Assembly: GCA_015709615.1 (NCBI GenBank)
Contig: CP054179.1
Span: 248,001 to 312,000, forward strand
Length of the DNA stretch: 64,000 nucleotides
Direction: 5' to 3'
From: Gammaproteobacteria bacterium
GTDB lineage: Bacteria > Pseudomonadota > Gammaproteobacteria > Burkholderiales > Nitrosomonadaceae
Both the position numbers and the translations under genes were made by a program. The notes beneath the pieces were generated by a model. It was not told where the DNA came from. It saw only the letters and a program-made list of their open reading frames with translations, and did not search any database. Positions 18,581 to 29,796 of this stretch are shown one piece after another (the first letter of the stretch is position 1; each line of letters opens with the position of its first letter).

Positions 18581-19250
18581 GAGATGTTAAGCAATAGCCA
18601 AGACCGTGAACGGTTTCGATCGGATCATACCCACCCGCCTTGGTTAAAGCGCGCCGTAAAATATGCATGTGGCTGCGCAATGTATCGCTGGTTTCCTGAA
18701 CATCCTCCCATGCCTCCAGTTCGAGCTCTTCCCGACTGAACACCTTACCCGGCTCGCTCATCATTAGCGCTAATAGCCGAATGCACTTGGGTGGAAGTTT
18801 TACATTTTTGTTTTCAAAACGAATGGAAAGTGTTTTGGGATCAAAGGAGAGTTTGTCAAACTCCAAGGTACGGTTGGCAACTTTTCCGACATGTCGCTTA
18901 TGCATTGCCAGTAAGCGCGCTTCAACTTCTTTCAAAGCAAACGGTTTGATCAAATAATCATCCGCTCCCTGCTCAAAACCGGCTAGTTTATCTTCCAAAG
19001 TGTCGCGTGCCGTCAGCATCAGAATCGGTGTATCAATCTGCGATTCCTGGCGCAGTTTCCGGCAGAGTGTCATACCGTTCATACCGGGCAGACCCAGATC
19101 AAGCAAAATGGCGTCAAAGCGTTGTGTCACTGCGAGATGAAGTCCGGCGACACCGTTGACGGCGGCGTCCGCCGTATGTCCCCGGGATTCCAGAAAATCG
19201 TAAAGATTGGCAGCGATCGCCAAATCATCTTCAATGATCAATATATGCAT
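18555..19250 (-). CDS. OmpR-family response regulator
   Basis: DNA-binding partner of the overlapping kinase gene; 231 residues. The receiver domain (about 1-115) has the acidic pair EDD at the N terminus, the phospho-acceptor Asp in AILLDLGLPGMNG and the Lys in DYLIKPFALKE. The C-terminal winged helix (about 125-225) shows LPPKCIRLLALM and a final GLGYCLT. Likely targets include neighbouring genes, but none can be proved here. Confidence 0.88.
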   Translation of the reverse strand: MHILIIEDDLAIAANLYDFLESRGHTADAAVNGVAGLHLAVTQRFDAILLDLGLPGMNGMTLCRKLRQESQIDTPILMLTARDTLEDKLAGFEQGADDYLIKPFALKEVEARLLAMHKRHVGKVANRTLEFDKLSFDPKTLSIRFENKNVKLPPKCIRLLALMMSEPGKVFSREELELEAWEDVQETSDTLRSHMHILRRALTKAGGYDPIETVHGLGYCLTSRAQISDRT

Positions 19251-19281
19251 AAAACTACCTGCAATTATAATTCAAATCCAC

Positions 19282-20355
19282 TCAATTCCTGACAACATGA
19301 AATTCACGGCTTAGGGTATGAACGGCATTCACCAAGGCTGCGGCATTTTCCGGCGGCGTAAATTGCGAAATGCCATGACCTAAATTAAACACATGCCCGC
19401 TACCGTTGCCATAACTCAGCAGTATCTTGGCGACTTCTTTGGCAATGACTTCGGGAGAAGCGAAAAGCACCGACGGATCAAGATTGCCCTGTAACGCAAC
19501 CTTATCTCCCACGCGCCGCCGCGCATCGCCGATATCAATCGTCCAATCCAATCCGACGGCATCGCAACCTATGTCAGCGATGGCTTCCAGCCAAAGGCCG
19601 CCACCCTTGGTGAATACGATGCTTGGGACGCGCATGCCGTCGTGTTCCCTCTTCAATCCGGCAACAATCTGTTGCATATAGCGCAACGAGAATTCCTTAT
19701 AAGCGCCGTTCGAAAGCGCGCCGCCCCAGGTATCAAAAATCATCACCGCTTGCGCGCCGGATTCTATCTGAGCGTTCAAGTAAGCCGTCACGGCCTGCGC
19801 GTTCACATCCAATATATGGTGCAACAATTCGGGGCGTTGATACAGCATGGTTTTGATTTCGCGGAATTCGGTACCGCCCCGCCCTTCCACCATATAACAA
19901 GCCAACGTAAAGGGGCTGCCGGAAAAACCGATCAATGGCACGCGATTGTCCAATGCTTTGCGGATCTCCGACACCGCATCCATGACATAACGCAAATCCG
20001 TTGCGGGATCCGGAATTTTCAATGCACGGATTTCCTTTTCTTCTCGCAAAGGGTGTTCGAACATCGGTCCCTCGCCTTGGGCAAAATATAATCCCAGTCC
20101 CATGGCGTCAGGTATGGTCAAAATATCCGAAAACAATATGGCGGCATCCAATGGAAAACGGGCCAGGGGTTGCAATGTGACTTCGGTTGCAAAGCCCGGA
20201 TTTTTGCATAAGGATAAAAAATCCCCGGCGCGCGCGCGGGTTGCGTTATATTCAGCCAGATACCGTCCGGCTTGGCGCATCAGCCAGACAGGTGTGTACT
20301 CAACAGGTTGTTTCAGTAAAGCGCGTAGAAATGTATCGTTCTTTAGTGTCGTCAT
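19282..20355 (-). CDS. hemE: Uroporphyrinogen decarboxylase
   Basis: Decarboxylates uroporphyrinogen III to coproporphyrinogen III in haem synthesis. 357 residues from ATG 20355 (a TTG two codons earlier is less likely). Signature motifs are [12 protein letters not shown] near the N terminus, [15 protein letters not shown] with the catalytic Asp, [16 protein letters not shown], and NLGHGI near the end. It is a single gene between the regulator and dgt. Confidence 0.95.
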   Translation of the reverse strand: MTTLKNDTFLRALLKQPVEYTPVWLMRQAGRYLAEYNATRARAGDFLSLCKNPGFATEVTLQPLARFPLDAAILFSDILTIPDAMGLGLYFAQGEGPMFEHPLREEKEIRALKIPDPATDLRYVMDAVSEIRKALDNRVPLIGFSGSPFTLACYMVEGRGGTEFREIKTMLYQRPELLHHILDVNAQAVTAYLNAQIESGAQAVMIFDTWGGALSNGAYKEFSLRYMQQIVAGLKREHDGMRVPSIVFTKGGGLWLEAIADIGCDAVGLDWTIDIGDARRRVGDKVALQGNLDPSVLFASPEVIAKEVAKILLSYGNGSGHVFNLGHGISQFTPPENAAALVNAVHTLSREFHVVRN

Positions 20356-20509
20356 TAACAAAGCCTACAATTTTATTGTTCTTTTGAAAGGCTGCTCCTA
20401 GCCAGCGCCAGGTTTTCTTTCAATCCTTCTAATATTACCAGTGAATAGCGATCGCGTGTATTGTTAATCCGGTGAAAAACCGGCCGACGCTGCAACAATC
20501 GCTGCACAA

Positions 20510-21631
20510 TTAACTTTCTGCAATAGTAAATAAGCGTTGATATTCCTTAATCGCATACCGATCCGTCATGCCGGCAATATAATCCGCAATCGCCTGATGC
20601 CCCTCCAGTTCGAATTTTTCCTGATACTTAACCGGCAGCAATTGTATCTCCGCACTAAAAGCCGCGAATAATCGCTCAATCGTGTGGCGTGCTTTATTGC
20701 TCATCCGTACGACACGAAAATGCCGGTACAGATTATCAAATAAAAATTTCTTCAATTCCTGCTGTTCTTTTTTTATTTGCTGGCTAAATCCGATCAAAGG
20801 CGGCGCTGTATGCACATCCGAAAGACTCTGAACTGCGGCGTCCCGGATATTACTCGTACTTTGCCGGATCAGGTCGGTCACCAAGGTGTTAATCATACTG
20901 CGCACCGTTTCGTATACCATTCTGCGTTCCGGCAGCAGAGGATACCGATCTTGCACTTGTTTTAGGTGGCGCGAAAAAATCGATACTTCTTGCAACTGTT
21001 GCAGTGTAATCAAACCCGAGCGCAAACCGTCATCCACATCGTGATTGTTGTAAGCGATTTCATCGGCAAAATTAGCCAGCTGCGCTTCCAAAGAAGGTCT
21101 TTTATGCTGCACAAAACGCTCTCCCAATGCACCGAGTTTCGGAATATTTTTTCTGGTGACATGTTTCATTATTCCTTCGCGGGTTTCATAGCAGAGATTC
21201 AAACCGTCAAAAGCCGCGTAGCGTTCTTCCAGCACATCGACGACACGCAGGGATTGCAGGTTATGCTCGAAACCGCCGTAATCGCGCATGCATTCATTCA
21301 AGGCATCTTGACCGGCGTGTCCAAAAGGCGTGTGCCCCAGGTCGTGCGCCAATGTGACGGCCTCGACCAAATCCTCGTTTAGTCCCAGATTTCTTGCGAT
21401 CGAGCGTCCGATTTGCGCCACTTCCAAACTATGCGTCAAGCGTGTGCGGAATAAATCCCCTTCATGATTGACAAAAACCTGGGTTTTATACTCCAGTCGG
21501 CGGAATGCGGCGGAGTGAATGATGCGATCGCGATCGCGCTGAAATTCGCTACGCCCTACCGGCGGCTCTTCCTGAATCGTGCGTCCGCGGGAATTACCGG
21601 TAGAAACCGCATATGCAACCAGCTGACTCAT
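20510..21631 (-). CDS. dgt: Deoxyguanosinetriphosphate triphosphohydrolase-like HD protein
   Basis: HD-domain dNTPase that releases tripolyphosphate from dGTP or other dNTPs. 373 residues from ATG 21631, which overlaps the upstream TGA as ATGA. The metal-binding His/Asp residues lie in [13 protein letters not shown] and [45 protein letters not shown]-terminal signature is complete. Translational coupling to the AroKB gene is likely, an order shared with other betaproteobacteria. Confidence 0.9.
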   Translation of the reverse strand: MSQLVAYAVSTGNSRGRTIQEEPPVGRSEFQRDRDRIIHSAAFRRLEYKTQVFVNHEGDLFRTRLTHSLEVAQIGRSIARNLGLNEDLVEAVTLAHDLGHTPFGHAGQDALNECMRDYGGFEHNLQSLRVVDVLEERYAAFDGLNLCYETREGIMKHVTRKNIPKLGALGERFVQHKRPSLEAQLANFADEIAYNNHDVDDGLRSGLITLQQLQEVSIFSRHLKQVQDRYPLLPERRMVYETVRSMINTLVTDLIRQSTSNIRDAAVQSLSDVHTAPPLIGFSQQIKKEQQELKKFLFDNLYRHFRVVRMSNKARHTIERLFAAFSAEIQLLPVKYQEKFELEGHQAIADYIAGMTDRYAIKEYQRLFTIAES

Positions 21632-23322
21632 TCCGCCATGCACGCCAGAATGGTTTCGTTCAACACGGCGGATGCAATATCCGCACGCATCACCGCTTCG
21701 CCGATCCGGTTCAGTACGATAAAACGCATTTTTCCGGATTCCACTTTTTTGTCCAGCGCCATCAATTGCACGTATTTTTCCGGCGGCATTTTAGGCGCGG
21801 TTACCGGTAATCCGGCTTGGGTGAAAATCTTGCGAATGCGTTGTACATCCGCGTCACTAATCAATTTCATGCGCCGCGACAATTCCGCCGCCAATACGGT
21901 CCCGGCCGCCACTGCTTCGCCGTGCAGCCAGGTGCCGTACCCCATGCCATTTTCAATCGCATGACCGAAGGTATGCCCTAGATTCAACAAAGCGCGTATT
22001 CCCTTTTCCTTTTCATCCGCCGCGACAATTTCCGCTTTGTTCTCGCAACTGCGTTGAATCGCTTCGTTCATCGTCACCGGATCGCGCGCCAGCAACCGGT
22101 GCATGTTTTGTTCCAACCAATCAAAAAAAGCGGGATCGCGAATCAAGCCGTATTTGATCACCTCGGCAAGACCGGCGCGCAGCTCCCGCTCCGGTAAAGT
22201 CTCTAGTGTCGCGCTATCGGTCAGTACCATGCGCGGCTGATAAAAAGCGCCGATCATGTTTTTACCAAGCGGATGGTTGATGCCGGTTTTTCCGCCGACC
22301 GAGGAATCTACTTGTGCCAGCAAGGTTGTCGGTATCTGGATAAACGGCACACCGCGTAAATAGGTCGCCGCGGCAAATCCGGTCAAATCGCCCACTACAC
22401 CGCCACCCAGCGCCAATAGCGCAGTATTCCGCTCGCAATGATTTTTCAGCAACGCATCAAAAATCAAATTCAAGGTTTCCCAGTTTTTATGAGCCTCGCC
22501 ATCCGGGAGGATGATCGAAAAAGAATGAATTCCCAGTTTATCCAGCGCTGTTTGCAATTTTTCCAGATAGAGTGGCGCAACCGTGGCGTTGCTGACGATG
22601 GCGACACGCTTTTGCGGCAGATACGGTACGATCAAATCGGCGCGTTGTAAAATGCCGTGTCCGATATGGATCGGATAACTGCGTTTTTCTGACGAAGAGG
22701 TAAAATCGACCGTAATGGTTTGCATAGTATTTCCGTGACCGCCTTGCATAATAGTGTTGAGATCTATGGATAGTAATTTGTTGATCAATTTCTGGATTAA
22801 AAATCGAACACCCTGTTTTCCGCTGTCGATGATGATATGCGCTGTTTCTCGATATAACGCATCCCGTTGCAGATACAGTTCGTTCAATCGCGCATACAAA
22901 TTCTGCGTTTGCAGTAACGGCCTGTTTTTATCATACCGGGTGCGCCGGTACAGATCGCTGACAGATGCGCGCAAGTAAATCACGATGCCATTCTGCCGCA
23001 ATAATTGACGATTGCCGGGATGCAACACGGCACCGCCGCCAGTCGCCAAAATGATGTTTCGTTTCTTGGTCAGTTCAAACAGTGTTTCCGATTCGCGTTT
23101 ACGAAATCCCGCTTCTCCCTCGATTTCAAAAATCACCGGAATTTTCACCCCGGTGCGCTCCTGAATTTCGTGATCGGAGTCGGCAAATTCTTTATCCAGG
23201 GAACTCGCCAGCGCTTTGCCGATGGTCGTTTTACCGGCGCCCATCATACCGACCAAAATAATATTGGTATTCCCCAGTTTTTTTTGGATTGGTTGCAGTA
23301 TTTTCGTTTTGCTTAAATTCAT
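21628..23322 (-). CDS. aroKB: Fused shikimate kinase / 3-dehydroquinate synthase
   Basis: One open frame of 564 residues covers two shikimate-pathway enzymes. Residues 1 to about 185 are AroK (P-loop GMMGAGKTT at 25-33; [22 protein letters not shown]). From about residue 200, starting MQTITVDF, is AroB ([58 protein letters not shown]), full length at about 365 residues. The joining stretch [19 protein letters not shown] has no stop codon. In most bacteria these are separate adjacent genes. Internal ATG codons at residues 192 and 200 could allow separate AroB synthesis, but only a weak GGCGG-like site precedes them. Confidence 0.88.
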   Translation of the reverse strand: MNLSKTKILQPIQKKLGNTNIILVGMMGAGKTTIGKALASSLDKEFADSDHEIQERTGVKIPVIFEIEGEAGFRKRESETLFELTKKRNIILATGGGAVLHPGNRQLLRQNGIVIYLRASVSDLYRRTRYDKNRPLLQTQNLYARLNELYLQRDALYRETAHIIIDSGKQGVRFLIQKLINKLLSIDLNTIMQGGHGNTMQTITVDFTSSSEKRSYPIHIGHGILQRADLIVPYLPQKRVAIVSNATVAPLYLEKLQTALDKLGIHSFSIILPDGEAHKNWETLNLIFDALLKNHCERNTALLALGGGVVGDLTGFAAATYLRGVPFIQIPTTLLAQVDSSVGGKTGINHPLGKNMIGAFYQPRMVLTDSATLETLPERELRAGLAEVIKYGLIRDPAFFDWLEQNMHRLLARDPVTMNEAIQRSCENKAEIVAADEKEKGIRALLNLGHTFGHAIENGMGYGTWLHGEAVAAGTVLAAELSRRMKLISDADVQRIRKIFTQAGLPVTAPKMPPEKYVQLMALDKKVESGKMRFIVLNRIGEAVMRADIASAVLNETILACMAE

Positions 23323-23390
23323 AGGTGCGATTGTAGCCGAATTAGCAGTCCATTCGCAGATGCCCACGTGGATTCAGCGCTACGGGTAAA

Positions 23391-26300
23391 CTAATTCCGC
23401 GTTCTTCTGAGCGGTTTATACGATAGCGGCGGCCGCGCCTCATTGTGCATGCCTGCGGACGGCTTGGCGTGCCGGAACCGTACAAACCAGGAAAAAAATA
23501 ACGGCACGAATATCGTCGCCACGCAAGTCGCCATGATCATCCCGCCGAAAACCCCGGTTCCCATTGATTGCCGTGCAGCCGAACCGGCTCCGGTTGCGAT
23601 CACCAAAGGCACAACCCCCAATATAAACGCCATCGACGTCATGACGATCGGGCGGAAACGCAGTTGCGCCGATTGAATCGCCGCTTCATAGATACTGACG
23701 CCTTCCTTCATTCTTTGACTGGCGAATTCGACCAATAGAATGGCGTTCTTGGCCGTCAAACCGATTAAAGTCACCATGCCGATCTGAAAATAAATGTCAT
23801 TGGGCATATCGCGTAGCAAAATCGCCGCCAAAGCGCCGACCATGGCAAACGGGATCGCCATGATGACCGCCAGCGGTAACGCCCAGGTTTCGAATTGCGC
23901 CGCAAGAATTAGAAAAACCATTACCACTGCCAGACTGAAAGCGAAAATCGCCGCGTACCCCATTTTCTTTTCCTGAAACGCCGTGCCGGTCCAGGCAATC
24001 TGATAGCCTTCCGGTAGCGTTCTGGCGGCAATTTCTTCGACCAGCGCGATCGCTTCACCGGAGCTGACACCATGCGCGCCGCTGCCGACTATTTTAGCCG
24101 CCAGCAATCCGTTAAACCGTTCCAGTTGTTCCGCACCGACGATGTGCTTGACTTTGCTTAGCGCCGACAATGGAATCATCGCATCGGAATTCGCGCGCAC
24201 ATAGACCTTACCGAGATCTTCCGCTTTCATACGGTAAGCGGCTTCCGCCTGCAATTGCACGCGATACGTCCGCCCCGCGCGATTGAAGTCGTTCACGTAA
24301 AAGGACCCCATGGTGCTTTGCAGCGTGGCATAGATATCCGCGATGGCAATCCCCTGCGTCATCGCCTTGGCTTCATCGACTTCGACAAAATATTGCGGTA
24401 CCGACGAACGCAAAAAAGTATTCACCGTAGCGAGTCTTGGATCTTGTTTCAATGCCCGCATCAATTCATTGACCACCGCGGTCAACTGCGCGGTATCGGA
24501 ATTGGTGCGGCTCTGCACGTACAATTCAAAGCCGCCGGTGCTGCCCAAACCGCGTATCGCCGGCGGATTAAATGCAATCGCCATGCCGTCCGGTTGCTGT
24601 CCGCCGGCTACAAACATCTTACTCACAATATCGGCCGCCGTCGTGGTGCGTTGCGACCAATCCTTCAAGCGCACGAACATCGTCGATACATTGGTCTTGT
24701 TGCCGCCGCCGATGAAATCCAAGCCATTCACGGCAAACTGAAAAGCCACGGCGGATTCCTTCGCCATCTCGGTGCTGATGGCGTTTGCGGTCTTGGTGGT
24801 TCGCGCCAGCGTGGCGCCGTCGGGTAAAATGACCGCCGCAATGACGTACCCTTGATCTTCCGGCGGCACAAAGCCGTCCGGAATATTTTTCACCAGCAAG
24901 ATCAACCCCGCGATCATCACCACGAACAACAACGCACTCCGTCCGCTATGGCGCAAACTCAGGCCGACCGTGCCGACATACGCTCCGCGCACACGCTCGA
25001 AATGATCGTTAAACCAGCTAAAAAAAGCCGAATGCTGATGCGTCGGACGCAGCAATACCGAACACAGCGTAGGCGTCAACGTGAGCGCCACAATGCCGGA
25101 AATTATCGCGGCAACCGCCACGGTCACGGCAAATTGCTGATACAGCTCACCGGCGATTCCGCCGAGAAAAGCCACCGGGATAAAAACCGCCGCCAGCACC
25201 ATCGTCATGGCGACCACCGCAGTCGATACCTGCTGCATCGCCTTGAGGGCGGCGTCCACCGGCGATAGATTTTCCTGCGTCATCAGCCGTTCGATATTTT
25301 CCAGCACCACAATGGCATCGTCGACAACAATTCCGATCGACAACACCATCGCAAACAGCGTCAACGTATTGATCGAATAACCCAGCAACCACAATCCGGC
25401 AAAGGTGCCGATCAGGGAGATCGGTATCGCAATGACCGGAATCAGCGTAGCGCGCCAGCTTTGCAGAAAAAGATAAACCACCAGCACCACCAGCAGCATG
25501 GCTTCACCCAGCGTTTTCACCACCTCCCAGATCGATGCTTTGACGAACACGCTGGTGTCGTAGGAAATAAAATATTGCAAACCTTCGGGAAAATAATGTT
25601 GCAGCTCGTTCATTTTGGCTTTGACGGCAGCTGCCGTTTCCAGCGCATTGGCGCCGGTACGCAAGAAAATGCCGATTCCCAGGCCCGGTTCGCCGTTCAG
25701 CAGAGTCTGCGCGGCGTAATCCTGCGCGCCCAGTTCGATGCGCGCCACGTCCTTGAGATATAACACGCCGCGCGGCCCGTCCGAGCGCAGGATGATATTT
25801 TCAAATTCCTCCGGTTCCAATAACCGGCCTTTGGCGGTCACGGTATATACCAGTTGCTGGTCGGCAACCGCCGGCTCCTGGCCGATTTTGCCAACCGCCG
25901 GCTGCGCATTTTGCGCCCGGATGGCATTGGCGATATCGGTGGTAGTGATTCCCAGTTGCGCCATCCGGTCGGGGCGCAGCCAAACGCGCATGGAGTAATC
26001 CTGCGCGCCGAAGATCCGCGCTTCACCGACACCCGAGGCGCGCCTTAAGTCATCCAGAAGATTATTGGTAATGAAATTGCTGAGAAACAGCGTGGTGTGA
26101 TTGGGATCCTTCGAAGTTACCGCAAAAACCAGCAGCAGGTCGTTGGAACGCTTCTGCACGGTGATACCCGAGCGCCTGACTTCATCAGGTAGCCGCGCCA
26201 ACGCGGTATTGATTTCATTGCTGACATTGAAGGTGGCGCGATCGATATCCGTGCCGATTTCGAATGTGATGGTAATTGTCAAGCGGCCGCTGGAATCGGC

Positions 26301-26543
26301 GCTGGAATTAAAGTATAGCAACCCTTCAATGGCGCTGAGTTTTTCTTCGATTGGCGCAGCCACGGTTTTGATCATGGTATCGGCATTCGCGCCCGGAAAC
26401 GTTGCGGTTACGATGACGGTCGGCGGCGTTATTTTCGGATATTGCTCGATCGGCAATTGCAACGCCGCAGCCAATCCGGCCAACACAATGACGATTGACA
26501 GTACCGATGCAAAAATCGGGCGGGTGATGAAGAATCTGGCCAT
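23391..26543 (-). CDS. RND multidrug efflux transporter, inner-membrane permease
   Basis: A 1050-residue HAE1-type (AcrB/MexB-like) pump driven by protons. Twelve TM segments are expected; the first is at about 10-30 (FASVLSIVIVLAGLAAALQLPIEQ). The proton-relay Asp pair is in GIVVDDAIVVLENIER (TM4), and two large periplasmic loops follow TM1 and TM7. It lies 18 bases downstream of the adaptor gene. No outer-membrane factor and no TetR-type regulator is encoded nearby, so it probably shares a TolC-like channel encoded elsewhere. Confidence 0.92.
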   Translation of the reverse strand: MARFFITRPIFASVLSIVIVLAGLAAALQLPIEQYPKITPPTVIVTATFPGANADTMIKTVAAPIEEKLSAIEGLLYFNSSADSSGRLTITITFEIGTDIDRATFNVSNEINTALARLPDEVRRSGITVQKRSNDLLLVFAVTSKDPNHTTLFLSNFITNNLLDDLRRASGVGEARIFGAQDYSMRVWLRPDRMAQLGITTTDIANAIRAQNAQPAVGKIGQEPAVADQQLVYTVTAKGRLLEPEEFENIILRSDGPRGVLYLKDVARIELGAQDYAAQTLLNGEPGLGIGIFLRTGANALETAAAVKAKMNELQHYFPEGLQYFISYDTSVFVKASIWEVVKTLGEAMLLVVLVVYLFLQSWRATLIPVIAIPISLIGTFAGLWLLGYSINTLTLFAMVLSIGIVVDDAIVVLENIERLMTQENLSPVDAALKAMQQVSTAVVAMTMVLAAVFIPVAFLGGIAGELYQQFAVTVAVAAIISGIVALTLTPTLCSVLLRPTHQHSAFFSWFNDHFERVRGAYVGTVGLSLRHSGRSALLFVVMIAGLILLVKNIPDGFVPPEDQGYVIAAVILPDGATLARTTKTANAISTEMAKESAVAFQFAVNGLDFIGGGNKTNVSTMFVRLKDWSQRTTTAADIVSKMFVAGGQQPDGMAIAFNPPAIRGLGSTGGFELYVQSRTNSDTAQLTAVVNELMRALKQDPRLATVNTFLRSSVPQYFVEVDEAKAMTQGIAIADIYATLQSTMGSFYVNDFNRAGRTYRVQLQAEAAYRMKAEDLGKVYVRANSDAMIPLSALSKVKHIVGAEQLERFNGLLAAKIVGSGAHGVSSGEAIALVEEIAARTLPEGYQIAWTGTAFQEKKMGYAAIFAFSLAVVMVFLILAAQFETWALPLAVIMAIPFAMVGALAAILLRDMPNDIYFQIGMVTLIGLTAKNAILLVEFASQRMKEGVSIYEAAIQSAQLRFRPIVMTSMAFILGVVPLVIATGAGSAARQSMGTGVFGGMIMATCVATIFVPLFFSWFVRFRHAKPSAGMHNEARPPLSYKPLRRTRN

Positions 26544-26561
26544 GAATGAATGCGGTTGCTG

Positions 26562-27821
26562 CTAATGGGTGAAGGCCGCGCCCGCTGGCGCAGCCGGAGA
26601 ATCGTCACGCAATTGCGGCTCGACAACTTTGCCGGGCATCAGTTTGATGAGATTGTCGACCACCACGCGATCGCCGGAATTTAATCCTGCCAGAATAATC
26701 CAGTCCTTGCCGATCCAGTTATCGACGGTCACAGGGCGTTGCACCGCTTCATTCCGTTCATTGACCACGTACACAAAGCGCCCCATATCGGATGTCAGCA
26801 CGGCGATCTGCGGCACGATGAACACCGTGCGCGGCTTTCCGGCAGTCACGCGGATACGGACGAACTTTCCGGGCAATATGCGCTGCTCGCTATTGTCAAA
26901 CGTTGCGCGCAGTTGCTGCGTACCCAGCAGCGGATCGATTTTGCTCGCGGCAAAATTGATTTTACCTTCCTGCTGATATTCCGACCCGTCCGGCAAGATC
27001 ATTTTCACGCTGTGCACATTTTTCTCGTTTAAATGCCCGCCTACCGGTGCGACTTCGTTATCCGAGAAACTAAAGCGCACCCAGATCGGCGACAATTGCG
27101 TCAACGTTGTCAGAAGACTGCTATTGGCGGATACCAAGGTGCCTTCGGAGAATTGCGAACGGCCGGTCACTCCCTTTTGTGGCGCTCTGACGGTGGTGTA
27201 GGAAAGATTGAGTTCGGCCTGCTGCACCCGGACTTTCGCTGCTTGCAATGCCGCTTCGGCAATCGCCAGATCGGCTTTCGCCAGATCGTATGCGCGCTGA
27301 CTGACGAAATTTTCCGCCAGCAACTGTCGCTGCCGGTCTTCATCGCTTTTGGCGCGCAGAACGCGGACATGTTGTTCGTTATGCGCCGCCCGTGCTTCCG
27401 CCAACGCATTCTGAAAAGGCTCCGGATCAATCAAATACAGTGGTTGTCCGGCTTCCACCGCCATCCCTTCGGTATACAACCGCTTCAGCAAAATGCCGCC
27501 CACGCGTGGACGGATTTCGATTTCCTTGGCACCTTCGGTTTGCGCGATCGTTTCCAGACTGACCGGCATTTTTACCGGCTGCATGGCGATGACTGTGACC
27601 GGTATCGTTTGATCCATGCGCGGCGCCGGTTGCGCGGGCGCTCTGCCGCCGCAGGCGGTTAACAGAAAACCCGTCAAGCCGCAGCAGAAGGAAATGACGC
27701 ATACCTTCTTTATTTGTTCGACAGATTGCGGGAATTTCAAATTGTGCTGATTTAAGTTTGCGAAAAAATCTGGAATTGTCACTCGGATAGTTACTAAAAA
27801 ATTAAAAAATCGCAATCTCAT
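26562..27821 (-). CDS. RND efflux periplasmic adaptor (membrane fusion protein)
   Basis: Adaptor linking the RND permease to an outer-membrane channel; 419 residues. A lipobox LTAC (Cys57) indicates an inner-membrane lipoprotein, but the ATG at 27821 leaves about 40 residues before the signal core, unusually long; no better in-frame start with a ribosome site was seen. The barrel-lipoyl-hairpin order is visible: EIRPRVGGILLKRLYTEG, a coiled-coil hairpin (EDRQRQLLAENFVSQRAYDLA), then LSYTTVRAPQKGVTGRS. It is co-transcribed with the permease. Confidence 0.88.
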   Translation of the reverse strand: MRLRFFNFLVTIRVTIPDFFANLNQHNLKFPQSVEQIKKVCVISFCCGLTGFLLTACGGRAPAQPAPRMDQTIPVTVIAMQPVKMPVSLETIAQTEGAKEIEIRPRVGGILLKRLYTEGMAVEAGQPLYLIDPEPFQNALAEARAAHNEQHVRVLRAKSDEDRQRQLLAENFVSQRAYDLAKADLAIAEAALQAAKVRVQQAELNLSYTTVRAPQKGVTGRSQFSEGTLVSANSSLLTTLTQLSPIWVRFSFSDNEVAPVGGHLNEKNVHSVKMILPDGSEYQQEGKINFAASKIDPLLGTQQLRATFDNSEQRILPGKFVRIRVTAGKPRTVFIVPQIAVLTSDMGRFVYVVNERNEAVQRPVTVDNWIGKDWIILAGLNSGDRVVVDNLIKLMPGKVVEPQLRDDSPAAPAGAAFTH

Positions 27822-28086
27822 TCAGATTATGCAAAAACCACAAAAGCAGAATTGGGTTCTGTATAATGATTGCCGATGATAACTTGACGGATAATGTAGA
27901 AGTATTGCATAGATGAAGATAGATGTACCTCATAATTTTACCTGCCAGCCAATACACCGCTCAATGATTACGCCTACAGTTCTGTCATATCAGATAGATA
28001 TTGGCTATTAATCCCGGTTTTGTAAAAACTTTTGATCTAAGCAGCCATATTTATTAATACTTGATAAATTTTAAAGGTGCGTTGAT

Positions 28087-29796
28087 ATGCCTATTCACTT
28101 TTTTATTGCCTTATTGACTTTCTTCATGCTGTCGCCAGCTGCGGTTCAGGCATCGCTGAAGCTGCCCGAAACGGTGAAAGTTGATCCGGCCGCGTTAACG
28201 GTCGAGCCGATGTGTGATCCGAAAATCTCCCCGGCATGGCGCGAAGCTCAGGAAATTGAAGGAGTCAAAATAGCAGCATCGCCCGGTTGCAGTCCGGATA
28301 ATCCGGCCTGGATCGCGGCGGCGGTTAAAGGAACCAACCATATTTCGATGGATACGCTGATGAAGACCGGTCTTTCACCGGATGCCATCATCAAAACCGA
28401 TGATCTGGACGGCGATGGTGATCCCGACCGGATTATCATCAAACTGGAAATCATGGAATTGAACGGCAAGTCGCCCGATTTCCCCGGTCTGGTACCGACA
28501 TTCGACATTGCTCCCGGCGTTCAACCGGGTGCTTGGGTATTTGCACCGAAAACCAGCGGCATGTCGACCGAGAATTTTGAGAGCGTCCGGGCGAATCCGT
28601 TATTGAGACTCCCTTCTCCGGTGATCCGCGTCGAAGTCGGCGATATCGTGCAAATCGTGCTGGAAAACACGCATTATTTCCCGCACAGCATTCATTTGCA
28701 CGGCGTAGATCATCCTTTCTCACACGGCGATCATGCCGGTCAGGACGGTGTACCGCAGACCAGCGAAGTTGAATTGATGCCAGGCGGACGTCGTGTATAT
28801 GAATTCCAGGCAAGACAACCCGGCACCATGTTCTATCACTGTCATGTACAGACACATACGCACTTGGCTATGGGTCTGGCGGGGATGATCGTCGTAGAAG
28901 AAAACCGGCCCAACAATTGGCTGCAAACCCTGAATATCGGTGCGGGCCATGTCCGCCATCCATCGGTTGCAGTGCGCGAAAATTTCGATCAGGAATACGA
29001 TCTCCACTATCACGCGATGGATAAGGAACTGAGTGACATCATTCAGAAATACAATGATCCGCGGCTCATCGCGCGCGATATGAATCAACGCTACGACATC
29101 ACCGATTCGACCGAGGATTATTACACGTTGAACGGATTGTCGTTTCCTTATACGCTAAGAGAATCGCTGATTATCGTTGAACCCGATCAGAAAATTAAAT
29201 TGCGCCTGCTCAATAGCGGCGGCGAGTCGATCGCGGTCCATACGCACGGCCATCATGCCACGATCACGCACTATGACGGCGTGGAGCATAATCCGGTTGC
29301 CCAGATCATGCGCGATGTATTCGATATGGCACCGGCGCAACGCCTCGATCTGAAACTGGAAACCGTCAACGACGGCAAACACAGTTACGGCGAAGGCGAC
29401 TGGCTGATCCATGATCACCGGGAAAAAGGTATCACCACCAACGGCATGGCCGAAGGCGGCAGTATGAGCTCGATCGTGTACAAATCCTATCTGAACGGCA
29501 GCGGCCTGCCGAAAGTCAGTCACTTCGGCATCGATCTGAACAAATACTTTACCAAGGAATATTTCGAAAGAAGGCTACCCGTTTGGCAGGATCTGGATGA
29601 ATGGTCAAGCCTCGGCTCCCCCGGCGGACAAACCGGCCTCAGCGCCCAGGCACAGACCTCTTTGCTGAATGGTGCGATCGGTCTGCTGATAGGACTGGTC
29701 ATTTATCTGATTTTCGCCAAACGAGAGCAAATCAAACAAAGCGCTATCGCGGCAGTTTCCCGCCTAAAAGGAATTAAAGGGAGTAACCAAAAATGA
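28087..29796 (+). CDS. Membrane-anchored multicopper oxidase
   Basis: A 569-residue copper oxidase. Signal peptide at 1 to about 23; cupredoxin domain 1 contains HLHG (H203, H205) and the complete type-1 signature HCHxxxHxxxxM (H251-C252-H253, H257, M262). Domain 2 contains HTHGH (H385, H387, H389) and HDH (H442, H444), which has no Cys. So the type-1 site is in the N-terminal half and the trinuclear cluster would form between domains. An EF-hand-like DLDGDGDPDRI lies near residue 100. One TM helix near 527-548 anchors the C terminus. It overlaps the next cupredoxin gene by 4 bases (ATGA), so the two act together. Substrate unknown; copper detoxification or nitrogen-oxide chemistry are possibilities. 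Confidence 0.82.
   Translation: MPIHFFIALLTFFMLSPAAVQASLKLPETVKVDPAALTVEPMCDPKISPAWREAQEIEGVKIAASPGCSPDNPAWIAAAVKGTNHISMDTLMKTGLSPDAIIKTDDLDGDGDPDRIIIKLEIMELNGKSPDFPGLVPTFDIAPGVQPGAWVFAPKTSGMSTENFESVRANPLLRLPSPVIRVEVGDIVQIVLENTHYFPHSIHLHGVDHPFSHGDHAGQDGVPQTSEVELMPGGRRVYEFQARQPGTMFYHCHVQTHTHLAMGLAGMIVVEENRPNNWLQTLNIGAGHVRHPSVAVRENFDQEYDLHYHAMDKELSDIIQKYNDPRLIARDMNQRYDITDSTEDYYTLNGLSFPYTLRESLIIVEPDQKIKLRLLNSGGESIAVHTHGHHATITHYDGVEHNPVAQIMRDVFDMAPAQRLDLKLETVNDGKHSYGEGDWLIHDHREKGITTNGMAEGGSMSSIVYKSYLNGSGLPKVSHFGIDLNKYFTKEYFERRLPVWQDLDEWSSLGSPGGQTGLSAQAQTSLLNGAIGLLIGLVIYLIFAKREQIKQSAIAAVSRLKGIKGSNQK

Noticed and set aside
20362..20509. A possible small gene between hemE and dgt
   Set aside because: No frame with start, ribosome site and protein-like composition; it appears to be intergenic.
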